A stretch of DNA of 64,000 nucleotides from Hyphococcus sp. (GCA_021776375.1 JAJFGA010000089.1:1-64000), one strand, 5' to 3'. Numbered from the stretch's first letter, positions 16,220 to 24,584 are shown. Numbers and translations are program-made. Notes: generated by a model from the letters alone, not told the origin.

Positions 16220-17578
16220 TCAATACAAAAACTCCGTCTCATCCGGCACGCGCGCAAACGCAATCTTGGCGCCGAGATAGTTGAGATCCAAGCCGGACTG
16301 GCTCGCCAGTCCGATCTGTCGGCGATGTGGTGAGGATTGGCTCGCGCCGCTGAGCTTGCGAAATTTTGCGTCCGAATCGGCGTTCATCCGATCAACAGCC
16401 CGCCACAGCCGGGCGCGCTTATCATTGCCTTGCTCGCTGGCGGCGCTCGCAAAAAGATCTCCCTGCTGCATGACCATATCCTCCGGCTTGGCCAGCCCAT
16501 GGAGATAAACCGTAACGCCGCCAATGCGCGCGCCGTCGCCATCTGTCTGACGATATTCAAGATAGTCCGCCCACATCTCATCGAGCGACTTCAAAAACCG
16601 GAAGGAATCCTGCGAATGGACAAACCGCCGACGCGCCTCCCACCGTCCTTCGGGGCGCAACCGCAACGACACGCTAAGCCCGCCCGCATGCATTTCATAA
16701 TGGCGAAGCCGGCTCGCAGCTTTGAGGAGGAGCGCGCGCGCGACAATTCTTGCCCGATCCGGCGCCTCATGGTCCCTCGTTAGAACCCGGCTATGGCCGA
16801 TCATCGACTTCTTTGTCGGCTCGTCCTTGGTGTCATATCCGTGCAGCCCATACCAGAAGCGTTCGCCCATCACCGAGCCCCAGATCGCGCGCGCATGTTT
16901 CGGCTGCAGGTTCCACAACGCGGTGAAGTTGCTCACACCCGCACGCGCCAACCGCGCCGCGACGCCGGCGCCAACGCCCGGAATGTCCGTAAGCGGCATA
17001 TGGGCGAGCTTGCCGGGCATCTCGCCCAATTCCAGAACCGTCAGCCCGTCCGGTTTGACCCGCTCGGCGGCGAGCTTGGCCAGAAGCGTTGTCGCCGCCA
17101 GGCCGATGGACGCGCGCAAGGCCGGTCCGACATTGTCCGCGAGGCCGCGTTTGATCTGCCGCGCGATTTCCATCGCCGGCGCGCGCTTGCGTTCCGACCG
17201 CGACAGGCGATAGGCGGCCTCATCAATCGAATATATTTTCACCAGCGGCAAATGCCGCTCGATTTCCTGCATCAGGATTTTATGAATCTCAACATAGCGG
17301 TCGTGGCGCGCCGGCATCACCGCGATGTCCGGGCACAGAATGCGCGCATCGCGCACCTTGGTTCCGCGTTTGATCCCAAAGGCTTTGGCTTCATAGCTGG
17401 CCGCGATCGCGCCGGTATATTCCGACTTTAACGGCGTGACGATCACCGGCCGGCCAAGCAACTCCGGGTGGTCGTGCTGTTCAACACTGGCGAAATAGGC
17501 GTTGAAATCAAGAAACAGATAGGAGAGTCCATCCGCAGGATGGTAGATATCCGTGGCCGTTTCTGGGGTTGGACGCAT
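16220..17578 (-). CDS. dinB: Y-family DNA polymerase (DinB/ImpB-type translesion polymerase)
   Basis: The 452-residue protein shows the Y-family palm: LFLDFNAYFASVEQ with metal-binding D24, and YSIDEA with D119/E120. After it come a helix-hairpin-helix thumb (TDIPGVGAGVAARLARAG) and a little-finger domain. It copies past DNA lesions with low fidelity. It is a divergent DinB often labelled ImpB/MucB/SamB; the usual YSIDEAFLDL reads YSIDEAAYRL. The ATG is two bases downstream of a perfect LexA box (17581-17595) and the predicted -10 ends seven bases before it. There is no ribosome site, so a leaderless SOS-induced transcript is the best reading. No imuA/dnaE2 is nearby. dinB as symbol is approximate. 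Confidence 0.88.
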   Translation of the reverse strand: MRPTPETATDIYHPADGLSYLFLDFNAYFASVEQHDHPELLGRPVIVTPLKSEYTGAIAASYEAKAFGIKRGTKVRDARILCPDIAVMPARHDRYVEIHKILMQEIERHLPLVKIYSIDEAAYRLSRSERKRAPAMEIARQIKRGLADNVGPALRASIGLAATTLLAKLAAERVKPDGLTVLELGEMPGKLAHMPLTDIPGVGAGVAARLARAGVSNFTALWNLQPKHARAIWGSVMGERFWYGLHGYDTKDEPTKKSMIGHSRVLTRDHEAPDRARIVARALLLKAASRLRHYEMHAGGLSVSLRLRPEGRWEARRRFVHSQDSFRFLKSLDEMWADYLEYRQTDGDGARIGGVTVYLHGLAKPEDMVMQQGDLFASAASEQGNDKRARLWRAVDRMNADSDAKFRKLSGASQSSPHRRQIGLASQSGLDLNYLGAKIAFARVPDETEFLY

Positions 17579-17580
17579 GA

Positions 17581-17595
17581 GAACAAACGTAGAAC
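17581..17595 (-). promoter_or_regulatory. LexA (SOS) box
   Basis: GAAC-AAACGTA-GAAC matches the alphaproteobacterial LexA site GTTC-N7-GTTC (read on the minus strand) at all eight fixed positions. It overlaps the predicted -10 and ends two bases before the polymerase ATG, an ideal place for repression. Confidence 0.88.
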
Positions 17596-17614
17596 ATTTG
17601 CCGCGCCCTGTCTA
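17586..17614 (-). promoter_or_regulatory. Sigma-70-type promoter of the Y-family polymerase
   Basis: On the minus strand, TAGACA (-35, 17609-17614) is 17 bases from TACGTT (-10, 17586-17591). The expected transcription start falls at or within a base or two of the ATG at 17578, which predicts a leaderless mRNA. The -10 is a weak match, as expected for a damage-induced promoter. Confidence 0.6.
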
Positions 17615-17825
17615 GCCGCGCCGCCGGTAACCTCTCAGGTTGAAATCCAATGAGCATTTTCCGAAAACCTGCCGTGCGTGATCAAAAAGCCGAAAGTTCA
17701 AAATTCGCCAAGAACAAACTTTCTGTCAGCTTTTGAATTTGGCGGGCTCACCTATCAAAGAAAACATTGAAAACAACTTCCATTGTTTCGATGCTACCAA
17801 CGTTGGCATATGCGGTGGGCGAACA

Positions 17826-18386
17826 TTAGACAGCGGCAGGTCGCTGGCTCTGGGCAGGGTCGACTTGTTGAGAAGGTGATGTCTTGCTTGACTGGAATTG
17901 CTGAACCAGTTTTGGAATTGGTTCAATGCCGGACTTGTCCATGAAGTCAAATCCCTCCATCTCTTCTTTTCTTGCTTTGGGATCATCATTTTTCCATGCG
18001 CCGATTATCAAAACCAGCCTTAGCCACCAGCTTAGATCCTTTAGGTTTAACCTGCCGCGCAGCGCTACATGTTCCATTTGTGAAACCAAGCTTTCGGGTA
18101 GACTGTCGGCAATCCAACCATCAAGTTTCGGCCCGGACGAGGCGCCGGAAACGGTGAACAGGATTATCGGCTTGTTCTCAATGCTGGCCAAATTCCGTTT
18201 CACCCATTTGCGGATTGTCAGCTTGTAGACGATCACCGAACTGCCGAGGATCAAAAAGTCGTATTTCGACGGATCGGCATTTGCGTCCTTGACATCAAAC
18301 ACTGGCAAACCTGTCGCTTCGCCGATCCAATCGGCGTATTGAGCCGTGCTGCCGTACTGGCCCGAGAAAAAAATTGCACCATTCAT
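17826..18386 (-). CDS. Flavodoxin-domain protein (HemG-like flavodoxin_5)
   Basis: The 186-residue protein starts with the FMN phosphate loop FFSGQYGSTAQYADWI and continues with DFLILGSSVIVYKLTIRKWVKRN and a TVSGASSG loop, as in flavodoxin_5/HemG proteins. HemG members oxidise protoporphyrinogen IX with menaquinone; others are simple FMN electron carriers, so the role is open. AGGA six bases before ATG 18386 supports the start. A class II FNR/CRP-type promoter lies upstream, which suggests low-oxygen control. Two sampled lines give 52/120 G+C (43%), below the local average. The tail (SSKTSPSQQVDPAQSQRP) looks disordered. Confidence 0.75.
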   Translation of the reverse strand: MNGAIFFSGQYGSTAQYADWIGEATGLPVFDVKDANADPSKYDFLILGSSVIVYKLTIRKWVKRNLASIENKPIILFTVSGASSGPKLDGWIADSLPESLVSQMEHVALRGRLNLKDLSWWLRLVLIIGAWKNDDPKARKEEMEGFDFMDKSGIEPIPKLVQQFQSSKTSPSQQVDPAQSQRPAAV

Positions 18387-18487
18387 GTTAAATCCTGTCT
18401 TGATGTTTCAAAATCACCAAACGAACACGTTGCACTTGTGTCAGGCGCCTCCCTATCAGCTGTCTCGGCGTTTCTACTCAACTTGAC

Positions 18488-18528
18488 AGTGTAACCCGAA
18501 AAAATGACGCCAACATGATCAAGATCAA
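18488..18528 (-). promoter_or_regulatory. FNR/CRP-type class II promoter for the flavodoxin gene
   Basis: On the minus strand, TTGAT-CTTG-ATCAT (18515-18528) matches the FNR half-sites TTGAT-N4-ATCAA at 9 of 10 positions. A -10-like TACACT (18488-18493) lies 21 bases beyond, within a base or so of where a class II activator site centred at -41.5 would put it. Transcription would start near 18480, giving a ~95-base leader. CRP-superfamily relatives (FnrL, Anr, Dnr) share this site, so the exact regulator is not fixed. Confidence 0.6.
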
Positions 18529-18662
18529 TGGTTACCGGGTCACGGAGATTATCGGGCAAATCGCCAGGGGTGGTGTGAATGTCGCATGCCAAAGGGAAGC
18601 ATGCCTTTCCTCAGCATTCTGCGACCATCCGCGAAAGACCAACCCTTGCCGCACCCACCGCT

Positions 18663-19499
18663 CTACTGCAGTCGCTGCGCCGCCCGTTCAATCTGCGCCG
18701 CGGCGGCGTAAATCGTCTCGGCCTGGCCTTCTGTTTCCTCCGCCAGAAGCCCGGCAAACGCATTGATCGATAGATCGAGTTGTTCGTGGGCGAAGGCGAT
18801 CGCTTCGGCCTCGTTGATGTCGCTTGAGTTTTCCGAGGCGAGCATCTCGCGGGCGACGGACAAGAACCCGAACGCATCTTGATATTCATGCGCATCGACA
18901 ATCGCGCCGTCATCGGCAACGCCGGCGTCAAACTCCGCCGCCGCCGTCCCAACCATTTTCGATATCGCCAACAGCTTGACCGCGACGCTGGTTTTCGGCG
19001 CCGTCGCGCGGATCGCGACAACAAGGTCGGCGTAAAGCGCGCTGACATCGCCGTGCTCAGCCGATACGTCCGCAAGCGCGGTCAGATCATCAGCGAAGCC
19101 GTTTGATGCGCGCGCTTCAAATGCGGGAATGAGCGCCTCATAGAGTTCGCTGCCGGGATGTTGAACATGCGCCGCAGCCATATCAAAGGCTTCGTCGCGG
19201 TAAAGTTCGATAAACGACAACAGATGGCCGCGAATAAGACCAAGCCGATAGATAAATTCTACGTCATCATCAGCCGGATCGCCGCTGCGGATTTCGGCTA
19301 TGTCTTCGACGATCGGTTCAGGCGCTTCAGCCCTGGCCTCGCTCACGGAGGCGACCGCTGGCGATGGGTCGCTCTCCTCGGTCGCTTCTGGGCCCGACTT
19401 CTCACCGCAACCCGAAAGCGCGATGGCGACAACACCAAGCCATAGGCCCGCTCGTAAGTCTGCTGGCCAACCCGTCCGCATCTTCAGCATTCGCGCCAT
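18663..19499 (-). CDS. Putative lipoprotein, function unknown
   Basis: The start at 19499 has an excellent ribosome site (GGAGGGGAGT). The product is 278 residues with an N-terminal signal and lipobox IALSGC (Cys about residue 31). An acidic Pro/Ala/Glu-rich linker (to ~75) and a helical, Ala-rich domain follow. Repeated blocks GLIRGHLLSFIELY, AAAHVQHPGSELYEAL and AHEYQDAFGFLSVAREML suggest an all-alpha bundle with conserved histidines, perhaps metal or haem binding. No named family was recognised. It stands alone: the gaps on both sides (18529-18662 and 19500-19680) show no other gene. Confidence 0.65.
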   Translation of the reverse strand: MARMLKMRTGWPADLRAGLWLGVVAIALSGCGEKSGPEATEESDPSPAVASVSEARAEAPEPIVEDIAEIRSGDPADDDVEFIYRLGLIRGHLLSFIELYRDEAFDMAAAHVQHPGSELYEALIPAFEARASNGFADDLTALADVSAEHGDVSALYADLVVAIRATAPKTSVAVKLLAISKMVGTAAAEFDAGVADDGAIVDAHEYQDAFGFLSVAREMLASENSSDINEAEAIAFAHEQLDLSINAFAGLLAEETEGQAETIYAAAAQIERAAQRLQ

Positions 19500-19680
19500 A
19501 CTCCCCTCAGTATCCGTCAGGACTATAGTATTCAGCGTTGCAAGATTTGCCAACGATCGATTAGCCGCCGCGCCTATAATATTCCAAATGTGATAGTCTC
19601 GTCTTATTGCATGCTAACCGAGCCGTAAGCTATTGAACGCCAAATCCAATTCGCCATCCGGAAAAGAAATGCCGCCCCGG

Positions 19681-19707
19681 TGTCGATCCCCCCGGCGGAT
19701 AGGCGTC
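19681..19707 (+). promoter_or_regulatory. Candidate ECF42-type autoregulated promoter
   Basis: TGTCGA (19681-19686) followed by a 17-base spacer and CGTC (19704-19707) matches the form of promoter I recall being reported for ECF42 sigma factors (TGTCGA at -35, CG-rich -10). It lies 50 bases upstream of the first gene of the DGPF-DGPF-ECF42 operon, leaving a ~43-base leader with ribosome site AAGGGAGA. The rest of the 19500-19756 gap holds nothing recognisable. Confidence 0.5.
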
Positions 19708-19756
19708 ATAAGGATGGTGAGGCCAGTTGGCTTGCCATTAGACAAGGGAGATAGGA

Positions 19757-20125
19757 ATGAAATTCATGCTTTTGGCCAATGAGGCGCCCGAAGATTTTGC
19801 GCTTCGCGACAGCCTCGCGAAATCCAACGCCTATATGGGTGAATGGTACGCCTTCGGAACAGCTTTGCGCGAGCAAAAGGTTTATGACGCCGGCAATGCG
19901 CTTGAACCGCCCGCAACCGCGACCGTCGTTAGTGTTCGCGATGGCGTGCGCACCGTTGAGGACGGCCCCTACCCCGACGCCAAGGAACAGCTTGGCGGTT
20001 TTTGCATCATTGATGCGCCCGACATGGCGGCGGCGCAAGAATGGGCCGCGAAATGTCCGGCGGCCCAAAACGGTTTTGTCGAAGTGCGGGCGGTTCTCAA
20101 TCTTCATGGGGGAGAGGCGTCATGA
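19757..20125 (+). CDS. YCII/DGPF-domain protein 1
   Basis: The 122-residue protein has the DGPF signature in the variant DGPYPDAKEQLGGF (near residues 76-89) and a conserved AAQEWAAKCPAA block, both typical of YCII-related DGPF proteins. Such proteins are nearly always encoded next to ECF42 sigma factors; their biochemistry is unsettled. AAGGGAGATAGGA gives a strong ribosome site. Its stop overlaps the next start (ATGA at 20122-20125). First gene of a three-gene operon. Confidence 0.88.
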   Translation: MKFMLLANEAPEDFALRDSLAKSNAYMGEWYAFGTALREQKVYDAGNALEPPATATVVSVRDGVRTVEDGPYPDAKEQLGGFCIIDAPDMAAAQEWAAKCPAAQNGFVEVRAVLNLHGGEAS

Positions 20126-20463
20126 AATACGTATTTCTTCTCTACGATGATGAATATGCATGGGACACCATGGAAGACGCCAAGAGAAATGAAATCTTCG
20201 GCGCTTATATGGCCTATACGGATGCTTTAAAAAAATCCGGCGTCCATATTTCCGGCGAACCGCTAACGCATTCTCGCGAAGGCAAACGCGTGCGCGCAGG
20301 CGGCGTCCAGGATGGCCCCTTCGCCGACGGCAAAGAACAGCTTGGCGGGTTTTATCTGGTTGAGGTCAAAGACCTTGACGAGGCGCTGGAATGGGCGGCG
20401 CGCTGTCCTTGCGCTTCCTTCGGCCATGTTGAGGTTCGCCCGATCTGGGATATCGGAAACTAG
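20122..20463 (+). CDS. YCII/DGPF-domain protein 2
   Basis: This 113-residue paralogue begins at ATG 20122 within the ATGA overlap, after GGGGGAGAGG. It has the classic DGPFADGKEQLGGFYLVEV motif (residues ~66-84) and ALEWAARCPCASFGHVEVRP. It differs from its neighbour by about half its residues but keeps the same layout, so the two arose by duplication and may form a heterodimer. The frame is open from 20041 but the extension lies inside the previous gene. The ECF42 gene starts on the base after its stop. Confidence 0.9.
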   Translation: MKYVFLLYDDEYAWDTMEDAKRNEIFGAYMAYTDALKKSGVHISGEPLTHSREGKRVRAGGVQDGPFADGKEQLGGFYLVEVKDLDEALEWAARCPCASFGHVEVRPIWDIGN

Positions 20464-21705
20464 ATGATGAGCGATGCGCGGGCGATTGCGGAACAGACCG
20501 CCCGCGCTTCTTACGGGCGGCTTCTGGCCTGGCTGTCATCGCGCTCGCGCGATGTCGCCGCCGCCGAGGATGCGCTTGGCGATGCGTTCCGGGCGGCGCT
20601 GGAGACCTGGCCTGAAACGGGCGCGCCGACATCGCCGGAAGCCTGGCTCTTAACCGCAGCGCGACGAAAGCTGATCGATGGCGCGCGCCGCCAAAATACA
20701 CGCATCTTAAGCACGCCCGCGCTGACCCTGGCAGCTGAAGAAGCCGAAGCGGCAATGCGCGCCGACAAACCATTTCCCGATGAGCGCCTCAAACTCCTGT
20801 TCATCTGCGCGCACCCGGCCATCGACGCCGCCATCCGCACGCCGTTGATGCTGCAAACCGTTCTGGGTCTGGATGCTGCGCGTATTGCATCAGCTTTCTT
20901 GGTCTCGCCGCGCGCCATGAGCGCAAGACTGGTTCGCGCCAAGCGCAAGATAAAAGTCGCCGCCATTCCATTTGATACGCCTGGCGGACCAGACCTCGCC
21001 GCCCGCCTGCCCACAGTACTTGAAGCCATCTATGCTGCTTTTGGCGCCGGATGGGACTTTGAGGCTGGCGCGGAAACGGACCCTCATCACCTCACCGGCG
21101 AAGCGCTCTATCTCGCCAGCCTGCTGACACAGCTCTTGCCGGATGAAGCCGAATGCTGGGGTTTGTTTTCACTCATGCTGCATGCAGAAGCTCGCAAAGA
21201 TGCGCGCCGCATAAACGGCGCTTATATTCCGCTCAGTGATCATGACACTTCGCGATGGGATAAAAACATGATCGCCCATGGCGAGGCCGCACTGGCGCAG
21301 GCCTGGCGGCTCGATCAATCCGGTCCCTACCAGATCGAAGCCGCCATTCAATCCGCGCACGCCGCCGCCCGGCTGAATGATCGCGACATCTCGGATGAGA
21401 TTGTCATGCTCTATCGGCAGCTCGTTGAAATCGCGCCAACCATCGGCGCCTATGTCGGTTCCGCCGGCGCCCTCGCTGCCGCTGCACGCCCAGAAGAAGG
21501 TCTTCATCTTCTGGCTACGCTGGATCCGGCGCGGGTTGAAAATTATCAGGCCTATTGGGCGGTACGCGCACATATTCTCGACCAGCTTGGCCGCAAGCCA
21601 GAGGCGCAAAGCGCTTATGACCGCGCGATTGGTCTCGCCCAGGATGAGGCGGCGAGAAAATTTCTGATGCAAAAGAAAACCGACCTGCACTTGCCCCGCA
21701 CCTGA
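20464..21705 (+). CDS. ECF42-group RNA polymerase sigma factor
   Basis: The 413-residue protein has a sigma-2/sigma-4 core in its first ~165 residues (DVAAAEDALGDAFRAAL for region 2; LDAARIASAFLVSPRAMSARLVRAKRKI for region 4). A long C-terminal extension follows with helical repeats (residues ~180-410), the DUF6596/TPR-like domain that defines ECF42. ECF42 members lack a classical anti-sigma factor; the C-terminal domain is thought to control them. Two in-frame ATGs open the gene (20464, 20467). It is translationally coupled to two DGPF genes. No anti-sigma gene is seen nearby, in line with the family. Confidence 0.9.
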   Translation: MMSDARAIAEQTARASYGRLLAWLSSRSRDVAAAEDALGDAFRAALETWPETGAPTSPEAWLLTAARRKLIDGARRQNTRILSTPALTLAAEEAEAAMRADKPFPDERLKLLFICAHPAIDAAIRTPLMLQTVLGLDAARIASAFLVSPRAMSARLVRAKRKIKVAAIPFDTPGGPDLAARLPTVLEAIYAAFGAGWDFEAGAETDPHHLTGEALYLASLLTQLLPDEAECWGLFSLMLHAEARKDARRINGAYIPLSDHDTSRWDKNMIAHGEAALAQAWRLDQSGPYQIEAAIQSAHAAARLNDRDISDEIVMLYRQLVEIAPTIGAYVGSAGALAAAARPEEGLHLLATLDPARVENYQAYWAVRAHILDQLGRKPEAQSAYDRAIGLAQDEAARKFLMQKKTDLHLPRT

Positions 21706-21827
21706 AACCAGCCGCGCCAATGTCGGCTGCAAGGACGGCCTGCGTCAATCGCGAGCCTTAGAAGGCCTTGAACTAGGCTTTTCTCCATGCTCACATCGAC
21801 CAATGAAGCTGCGTCCTCATCCTCGCG

Positions 21828-23573
21828 ATGAAAGCCCCGCATTATGGGGCCGTGCATAAATGGCAGAACCGTATGCCTGACCGGTTGAATTCGACGCCCA
21901 AGGAAAGCAACGGACTTCGATCAATCCGCAATCGCTACGGGGTGGAAATTGAGCGGCGCAAACGTGAATTCATTACCGCATTAACAACGCAACCGCCGCG
22001 CTCAATGCGGGCGCTCGTGCATTTGCAAGAAGACCTTCTGTTCATGCAGGCTTTTCCTGGCGAACCGGAAACGCTGCGATTGGCGTTGCATGCGCTGGAG
22101 CAGATGGAAACCTGGTTCAGCAAGACACCAAGGATTGAGCACGCAAAGCTCGATGATTCAGGCGCTGTCGGTTCGAAATCGCGCTATGTGTTTGCCTTTC
22201 CCATTGTGCAGTGGCTGGTGCGCCACGCCGCGGGCGAAGTCGAAATCGACTGGCGCAATTACGACAATACTACACGGCTCGACCTCCCTTTGCGCGCGTT
22301 TGCACGCGTCGCAGAGCGCGACGGTTTTGACAGTGGTGAGTATTCGACCCGTGAATGGGTCGCCATCGCGCGCCGACGTGATGCCCACACTGATCTTCAA
22401 TGGATGATCGAAGCGCTCAATACCGCATCAGGTTTTGACGCCGACCAGCTCTGGACCGCTGTTGAACCGCCCATCGTCTGGGATCTGAAAGGATCGCGCT
22501 GGTCGGTCACGCATAATGCCTTGCGTCCGAAGCCTTATGTGATGCGACACGCCATGCGTCGCCCCTTACGTGATCCGGTCAGCAACATCACGAAACCGAA
22601 CAAACACATTCGGTTGCTCGAACCGCGCCAGGCGCGCAAAGTGATTGACGTTACCCGCGCGGCCCTTACGGCGCGCTGCCGCGAAGTTGTTTCAATAAGC
22701 TACGCCAATCCAAACGAAGTCCACTGGTGCGACCTCGGACAAGGCGCCGCGCTCGCTGTCATCGGCGCCGTTCCGCGATATCGGATGAGCATTGAAGCCA
22801 ATTACGGTTATCTACTCCTCTCCAATGGCGTGCCCATCGGTTATGGCGGCGTGACGGCGCTCTCTCGTCAGGCAAACAGCGGCATCAACATCTTTGAACC
22901 GTTCCGCGGCAGCGAGGCGGCATTCCTATGGGTCGAGATGCTGCGTGCATTTCAAACATTGTTCGGCGTGCGGCGTTTCATTATCAATGGCTATCAGTTC
23001 GGCGAGGGCAACGCCGAAGCGATCAGAAGCGGCGCCTACTGGTTTTATTATCGCCTGGGGTTTAGGCCGATTTCGCCCACACAAAAAAAGCTCGCGGCGC
23101 GAGAAGCGGGCCGCCTTGCAAAGCCTGGCGCGCAACGAAGCTCAGCTGCGACGTTGAAAGCTTTAGCGAAGGGCGATCTTGTGCTGGACCTGCCGGGGTT
23201 TGACGCAGGCGATCATTTTGACGAAACGTTGCTGCCGCAATTGGGCGCCCGCGCAGCGGCAATGCTGGCGGCAGAGCCCCACGCATCACGAGAAGCCGCG
23301 GAACGGCAATTGGCGGCTAAGCTTGCCGCCGCCCTTGGCGTGCGCTCGATGAAAAACTGGCCAGCCGCCGAACGCCGCGCCTTCGCAATGCTGGCGCCCG
23401 CCTTTTCAATTGTGCCAGACCTCGCCAGTTGGAACAGCGCGGAACGGCGATCCCTCGTTGCTCTGATGCGCAAGAAAGGCCATGCGCAGGAAAGTGTTTT
23501 TGCTCGCGCTGCAACAAAAAACCCGCACTTCTTTCGCGCGCTAACGCAGGAATTGGAGTCAGATTTCCTGTAA
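21828..23573 (+). CDS. Large protein with GNAT-like core, function unknown
   Basis: The 581-residue protein was not recognised as a named family. Residues ~330-425 look like a GNAT acyltransferase fold: YGYLLLSNGVPIGYGGVTAL as strands beta2-beta4, FRGSEAAFLWVEMLRAFQ as the acyl-CoA-binding helix region, and EAIRSGAYWFYYRLGFRPIS matching the usual C-terminal GNAT ending. The N-terminal ~250 residues and the Ala-rich C-terminal ~150 residues are unassigned. No signal peptide is seen. The start is uncertain (ATG 21828 or 21873; neither has a clear ribosome site). It converges on fliM with 36 bases between stops. Its place at the flagellar cluster edge allows, but does not show, a role in flagellar modification. 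Confidence 0.65.
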   Translation: MKAPHYGAVHKWQNRMPDRLNSTPKESNGLRSIRNRYGVEIERRKREFITALTTQPPRSMRALVHLQEDLLFMQAFPGEPETLRLALHALEQMETWFSKTPRIEHAKLDDSGAVGSKSRYVFAFPIVQWLVRHAAGEVEIDWRNYDNTTRLDLPLRAFARVAERDGFDSGEYSTREWVAIARRRDAHTDLQWMIEALNTASGFDADQLWTAVEPPIVWDLKGSRWSVTHNALRPKPYVMRHAMRRPLRDPVSNITKPNKHIRLLEPRQARKVIDVTRAALTARCREVVSISYANPNEVHWCDLGQGAALAVIGAVPRYRMSIEANYGYLLLSNGVPIGYGGVTALSRQANSGINIFEPFRGSEAAFLWVEMLRAFQTLFGVRRFIINGYQFGEGNAEAIRSGAYWFYYRLGFRPISPTQKKLAAREAGRLAKPGAQRSSAATLKALAKGDLVLDLPGFDAGDHFDETLLPQLGARAAAMLAAEPHASREAAERQLAAKLAAALGVRSMKNWPAAERRAFAMLAPAFSIVPDLASWNSAERRSLVALMRKKGHAQESVFARAATKNPHFFRALTQELESDFL

Positions 23574-23609
23574 GGTCGCCTTAGAGTCTCCGTTAAAAAA
23601 TTCGTCGTC

Positions 23610-24584
23610 TCAGTTGCCTGCGGACGCCACTTCAAATGTCCTGGCGCCATTGCGCGCGCCGACTGCGCCGGTTGCATATGGCGCGCCGGTCCGCCGCGCG
23701 GCGGGAAGCAGCGCTGATGCCGACAGGGATGCACCTTTCAGCGCAATGACCTGGTCAACGGCAAAGCCGCCAATTGTTTTGACGTCAAGCGTTTCACCGG
23801 CAAGACAGGCATTCATCGCAATCGGCAAGCCCATCACCTGCTCACGCATTTTTAACACCCAGGCCCCTTGCGCGGCAGCCTTTGCGCCGGCGTCTTCTTG
23901 CTGCGGCGGCTGAATAAGGCTCGCAGTGGCGACAAAACCGATAGCGCCCAGCGGACCGCCTTTGCGCAAATTCAGATCAAACACGAAATTATGCGCGATC
24001 ATATCCGGCTCGCCAATTTCCAACTGCTCGCCATTTTCCGCTAGCGTCTCAAATTCCAACGCGGCGGTGTTGGTAAAGAGCCCATGCCGTTCATTATTGG
24101 CAAAGACGCCAGTCGCAAATTTTTCTGCAAGCAGCTTCGCCAAACGCCGGTCGGTGATGGAAATTTTATTATCCGCAGGCGCATCGACGTCCTCCGATGC
24201 CTCCATCACGATGTCCAGGGAACCGTCTTCAGCATCATTCTCACCGGCGCCCTCTTCCGCCTCAACAACGACGCCATCCAACGACCACCGCACAGCCATA
24301 GCCACCGCGTCCGGGTCGAGATGGATGATAACTTCATCGCCTGTGGGGAAAGTAAATTGATAAGGCGTCAACGTCTTATCCAATGTCTGCAAAATTTCAC
24401 CGAACGCGTCGGTGTGCGGGCCACGCGACCTCGCCTCAATCTTTGCAGCCAGAGCAACGGAGAACACCGCCGCCAGCTCTTTGGCCAGCGCCTTGGCGAC
24501 TTGTTCAAGATGCTCGGCGTGGCCATCGCCGGCGCCCCGGCGCTTCGTCTTGCGCCGTAAGAGTGTTCCGTCGACTTTAGCCAT
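23610..24584 (-). CDS. fliM: Divergent flagellar motor switch protein FliM
   Basis: The 324-residue protein ends in a SpoA/FliN-like domain (LPIAMNACLAGETLDVKTIG...FAVDQVIALKG, residues ~245-285). A middle region before it could be the FliM CheC-like domain. It lacks the N-terminal LSQ.EID-type CheY-binding peptide; the N-terminus is instead basic (MAKVDGTLLRRKTKRRG). In the C-ring FliM links FliG to FliN and receives phosphorylated CheY. It is divergent from motB (115-base gap, 24585-24699) and apart from fliG/fliN. The assignment rests on the C-terminal domain, size and context; a FliN-type paralogue is the alternative. Confidence 0.72.
   Translation of the reverse strand: MAKVDGTLLRRKTKRRGAGDGHAEHLEQVAKALAKELAAVFSVALAAKIEARSRGPHTDAFGEILQTLDKTLTPYQFTFPTGDEVIIHLDPDAVAMAVRWSLDGVVVEAEEGAGENDAEDGSLDIVMEASEDVDAPADNKISITDRRLAKLLAEKFATGVFANNERHGLFTNTAALEFETLAENGEQLEIGEPDMIAHNFVFDLNLRKGGPLGAIGFVATASLIQPPQQEDAGAKAAAQGAWVLKMREQVMGLPIAMNACLAGETLDVKTIGGFAVDQVIALKGASLSASALLPAARRTGAPYATGAVGARNGARTFEVASAGN

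Noticed and set aside
18383-18592. 69-codon frame overlapping the flavodoxin gene start by ATGA
   Set aside because: It begins upstream of the FNR-type promoter (18488-18528), would span that site, and its sequence looks like no protein family.
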